Assembly (NCBI GenBank): GCA_964482535.1
Contig: CAYZXU010000103.1
Coordinates: forward strand, 1-8,246
Direction: 5' to 3'
From: CAYZXU01 sp964482535
GTDB taxonomy: Bacteria > Desulfobacterota > Desulfobacteria > Desulfobacterales > BuS5
DNA length: 8,246 nucleotides
The notes below the pieces were generated by a model that was not told the DNA's origin, did no database searches, and saw nothing but the letters and a program-made list of their open reading frames with translations. The stretch's first letter is position 1. Every line of letters starts with the position of its first letter. Both the position numbers and the translations under genes were made by a program. This document shows, piece by piece, positions 6,629 through 8,246 of this stretch.

Positions 6629-6805
6629 ATGGTTTATTCTAGTAAACATGGTGTTGATCAATATATTATTGAGTATTCATCTCATTTCCTTATAGGCATT
6701 ATACTAGAGGCTAAAGAGGAATTGTTTATGTGTGAATGGTGGATGGAGGGTTTTTATTTTGTTTTTTGGCTAGTTTTATTGTGGGTGTGGTTATGGGTGT
6801 TATGA
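6629..6805 (+). CDS. Possible small protein with hydrophobic C-terminus, 58 aa
   Basis: An ATG at 6629 with a GAGGA site 8 nt upstream opens a frame of 58 codons ending at TGA 6803-6805. The first half (MVYSSKHGVDQYIIEYSSHF, then LIGIILEAKEELF) looks coding. The second half is a very hydrophobic, Trp-rich run (FYFVFWLVLLWVWLWV) produced in the same DNA that encodes the start of the SRPBCC-like gene in another frame, so it may be an artefact of that overlap. It could be a relic truncated by a frameshift, or a real membrane-anchored peptide. Low certainty. Confidence 0.25.
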   Translation: MVYSSKHGVDQYIIEYSSHFLIGIILEAKEELFMCEWWMEGFYFVFWLVLLWVWLWVL

Positions 6806-7191
6806 GTGTAGATGTAGTTGTTGAGGTTCCACAAGATGTCGTTTTGAAGGCTTTGGTTGAGGTTGGTCGTGAGTTCTTTGAAAAACGCCCAGAGTATAAG
6901 AAGTGGTATAGGGTTCACATGACAGGTGATGGAGCAGTATATGAGATTAATGCGTATGGTGTGAGGCTAAAGTACGAGATTGGGGTTGAAGCTCTAAATG
7001 AGGGTAAGTCTCGTGTAACAATAAGTGTCCAATGGAGCACTATTAAGAACCTATTATCGTTTGGTTTGCTTAAGAGCCAAGCAAAGTTAGGCATTGACAC
7101 AACACTGCTCCAACTATTAAGTCTCGAGTATGGGTATAGGGAAGGATTAAAAGCTGGGAAAGAACTTGGGGCCGACAGGAATAATATTTAG
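6736..7191 (+). CDS. SRPBCC/START-like domain protein
   Basis: The frame is intact from ATG 6736 to TAG 7191. Two starts are possible: ATG 6736 gives 151 aa with a hydrophobic N-terminus (FLFCFLASFIVGVVMGVMS), whereas ATG 6802 gives MSVDVVVEVPQDVVLKALVE, the typical beginning of an SRPBCC fold (strand, then V-x-V-P and a helix). I prefer the latter, about 129 aa, since the GAGGA site at 6716-6720 is too far from 6736. The following pattern fits the family: WYRVHMTGDGAVYEIN, RLKYEIGVEALNEGKSRVTISVQW as antiparallel strands, then a C-terminal helix (YGYREGLKAGKELG). SRPBCC domains bind hydrophobic ligands; no ligand can be predicted. It stands alone between two relics. If the upstream ATG is used, the protein could be membrane-anchored. 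Confidence 0.55.
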   Translation: MVDGGFLFCFLASFIVGVVMGVMSVDVVVEVPQDVVLKALVEVGREFFEKRPEYKKWYRVHMTGDGAVYEINAYGVRLKYEIGVEALNEGKSRVTISVQWSTIKNLLSFGLLKSQAKLGIDTTLLQLLSLEYGYREGLKAGKELGADRNNI

Positions 7192-7267
7192 TCATGACGG
7201 TTTACTGTACGGTAGAATGTACTTGTAGGCTATTCTATGCTCTTCTAGAGATCATGTGACTAAATAA

Positions 7268-7449
7268 TATAGTGTTTATATCCCTGGAGGTGTGCTTCAG
7301 TACTTGCAGCTAGGGCTAGGTTTCTTAGGTATTCGTGATGCATCAGAAGCGACCAGAAGTGTATGATATGAGGTAATTACTGGTGATGTTAAGGTTCTTA
7401 TGCTATGCTTACAGCAATTCCTCGTAATGGGTCAGAGGGCTTGAAATAA
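7268..7449 (+). pseudogene. Short gene relic of unknown function
   Basis: A coding-like frame reads YSVYIPGGVLQYLQLGLGFL, then GIRDASEATRSV, an in-frame TGA (7364-7366), and YEVITGDVKVLM. Here a 5-bp tandem duplication (ATGCT at 7400-7404 and 7405-7409) shifts the frame. Removing one copy gives KVLMLTAIPRNGSEGLK and a TAA at 7447. The same frame upstream has further stops (TAG 7226, TAA 7265), so any 5' part is heavily decayed. I do not recognise the product. The assignment rests on the coding character of the rebuilt sequence and on the fact that removing the exact duplication restores it. Confidence 0.35.
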
Positions 7450-7500
7450 ACGACTAGATAAACCGTGTCAATCATCTACACTTGCTTATTGCTTTTATTA

Positions 7501-7656
7501 TTAACTTTGATGTCTCATGTTCTTCCTCTCTCCAGTTCTTAAATTTCTCTTCAAAACACGGACAATATTATTATAGATCTTATCCATAGCAATCAATTCT
7601 ACTACCCGCTCATCAGTATCAATCGCGTACCCCATGAAACGCTTGCCATAGCTCAA
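7501..7656 (-). pseudogene. Short minus-strand gene fragment
   Basis: An open frame from TTG 7656 (or ATG 7635) to TAA 7503-7501 reads LSYGKRFMGYAIDTDERVVE, then LIAMDKIYNNIVRVLKRNLR and a basic end. The sequence looks coding: charged amphipathic helices and a strand-like GYAIDTDE. It has no ribosome-binding site, a stop shortly upstream, and a length of 44-51 aa. It may be a C-terminal remnant of a larger gene, possibly a transposase or another mobile-element gene, but I have no motif that proves this. Confidence 0.3.
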
Positions 7657-7694
7657 GGTGTTGAATGAGCTTAATGATAAATATGTTTAGAATA

Positions 7695-7712
7695 CAATAT
7701 AATACTATATTG
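7695..7712. promoter_or_regulatory. 18-bp palindrome upstream of the toxin-antitoxin relic
   Basis: CAATATA-ATAC-TATATTG is a perfect inverted repeat with 7-bp arms and a 4-nt spacer. It lies about 37 nt before a TATA element (TATAAAA, 7749-7755) that would serve the vapBC-like pair. VapBC operons are often autoregulated from such sites, but the AT-rich sequence could be chance. Confidence 0.25.
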
Positions 7713-7748
7713 AGTCCTTACTTGCGATGTTGAGAAACACTCAAAATG

Positions 7749-7755
7749 TATAAAA
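7749..7755 (+). promoter_or_regulatory. TATA box candidate for the vapBC-like relic
   Basis: TATAAAA at 7749-7755 predicts transcription from about 7775-7780, just at the first coding-like codons of the antitoxin relic. This is consistent with a leaderless transcript, which is common in Crenarchaea. Confidence 0.35.
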
Positions 7756-7769
7756 TTGGGTTTGACTAG

Positions 7770-7925
7770 ATCAATCTTTTAGTTAAAGAAGCTGTTGAGC
7801 TACGGAGGAGGTTAAAGTGAGAATAGAGGAGAGTCCGAGAAAGGCTGAAAGACCTCATCGGTGTACTCGGTGAGTCTAGTGAGGAGAAGTTAGGGAAGTA
7901 TCTGGAGGAGCCTTGGTGGTCTTGA
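7770..7925 (+). pseudogene. VapB-like antitoxin relic
   Basis: The frame reads INLLVKEAVELRRRLK, TGA (7818), E, TAG (7824), then RRVRERLKDLIGVLGESSEE, then KLGKYLEEPWWS and a TGA at 7923-7925. A further TAG (7767-7769) precedes it, and no ATG, GTG or TTG start is present in frame. The charged, Arg/Glu-rich helical composition and the few-codon overlap with the PIN toxin frame downstream are typical of archaeal VapB genes, and antitoxins of this kind wrap the toxin with a C-terminal helix. The N-terminal DNA-binding part (AbrB, CopG or similar) is not visible, so the type cannot be told. With two internal stops and no start it cannot make a functional antitoxin. Confidence 0.5.
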
Positions 7926-8143
7926 CCCTGATCTTCCTAGGCACTAACATGCCTTACCATATCCTACACAAGACCTCCCGAACCGAGGAAACACTAGACT
8001 TACTTAATAAGAACCCGGAAGACTATGTTATCAATACTATTGTCCATAACGAGATAATCTACGCCTCCACCACGCACTACCTAAAACCCTGTGTAGAGAA
8101 ATTATCAATCAGGGTAATCCTCAGTAAAGTGAAACCAACCTAG
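7913..8143 (+). pseudogene. vapC: Truncated PIN-domain toxin (VapC-like) with a lost catalytic Asp
   Basis: The frame starts at TTG 7913 or GTG 7916, 3-6 nt after a GGAGGAG ribosome-binding site that lies inside the antitoxin relic. The product, MVVLTLIFLGTNMPYHILHK, then TSRTEETLDLLNKNPEDYVI and NTIVHNEIIYASTTHYL, follows the N-terminal half of PIN domains: a strand ending in the motif normally read LDTN, an amphipathic helix, then a strand and the helix with the conserved Glu (E47 in HNEIIY). Here the first catalytic Asp is Gly (GGC at 7940; GAC expected). The protein is 76 aa, whereas VapC toxins have about 130, so the second half with the other metal-binding acids is missing; the last about 20 residues look unrelated. 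VapC toxins are Mg-dependent RNases; this copy should be inactive, which also explains how the cell survives without the antitoxin. Confidence 0.65.
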
Positions 8144-8199
8144 TCTCTTGATTACAATTTTCCATTAGAAAGGTAAAGTTTATGTACAGGGTATTTATG

Positions 8200-8246
8200 T
8201 GGCGGGCCCGCCGGGATTTGAACCCGGGATCTCCGGCTCCGGAGGC
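8200..8246 (-). tRNA. tRNA-Arg (CCG anticodon), 3' part
   Basis: Read on the minus strand, the edge holds the end of a tRNA gene: the 3' anticodon arm with loop CTCCGGA (U33, anticodon CCG, G37), stem strand GCCGG, a 5-nt variable loop AGATC, T-arm CCGGG-TTCAAAT-CCCGG, acceptor strand CGGGCCC, discriminator G and an encoded CCA (TGG at 8200-8202 on the plus strand). CCG reads the CGG codon, so this is tRNA-Arg. The 5' part lies outside the window. The very GC-rich stems within an AT-rich genome are typical of hyperthermophiles. The accessory region abuts its 3' end, a common integration site for archaeal elements. Confidence 0.9.

Noticed and set aside
6915..7100. Minus-strand open frame of 61 aa
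   Set aside because: It is antisense to the SRPBCC-like gene, which has the better coding pattern.
8200..8246. A second copy of the tRNA 3' end (att site) within the window
   Set aside because: I looked for the T-arm sequence (GGGATTTGAACCCGG) elsewhere in the window on both strands and did not find it, so no element boundary can be placed here.
1..8246. CRISPR array
   Set aside because: No regularly spaced repeats of 20-40 bp are present; the only long repeat has two copies 636 bp apart.

Overview
The window looks like a piece of an AT-rich hyperthermophilic crenarchaeal genome, most like the Desulfurococcales (a Staphylothermus-like organism is my best guess, made from sequence style and not from a search). 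The reasons are the ATA/AGA/AGG-rich codon use, GGTG/GAGG-type Shine-Dalgarno sites, GTG and TTG starts, TATA-box promoters, and a GC-rich tRNA-Arg gene with encoded CCA at the right edge.

The main message is that this is an accessory region in decay next to a tRNA gene. Only a few genes read cleanly. On the far left is a two-gene minus-strand cassette (613-461 and 396-28) of unknown function, bracketed by two copies of a 24-bp promoter-like repeat (5-28 and 641-664). In the middle is one large intact gene of unknown function (604 aa, 4919-3105). To its right is a short SRPBCC-like gene (within 6736-7191).

Around these lie broken genes that can be rebuilt by eye: a beta-sandwich + TIR-like protein with two Trp codons turned into stops (845 to about 1470); a tRNA-guanine transglycosylase/DpdA-like gene (2383 to about 1470) with one base lost exactly in its DSGGYQ motif plus an in-frame TGA; a short Cys-rich gene whose reading frame continues past its TAA (2964-2515); a metallophosphoesterase split by a 34-nt insertion inside its first metal motif (5156-6121); an unknown beta-rich gene with frameshifts, one caused by a 7-bp tandem duplication (6210-6577); a short relic with a 5-bp tandem duplication (7268-7449); a short minus-strand fragment (7656-7501); and a vapBC-like toxin-antitoxin pair with stops in the antitoxin and a lost catalytic Asp in a truncated PIN toxin (7770-8143).

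Taken together, TIR-like, DpdA-like and VapC-like genes suggest the remains of a defence or mobile-element island inserted beside tRNA-Arg. The TIR-like and DpdA-like genes face each other and meet at about position 1470, where both lose their 3' ends, so a deletion probably joined two formerly separate loci. The stops are of all three types (TGA, TAG, TAA), which argues for decay and against a single recoding rule. The intact 604-aa gene in the midst of this decay is the best candidate for an undescribed function that is still under selection.
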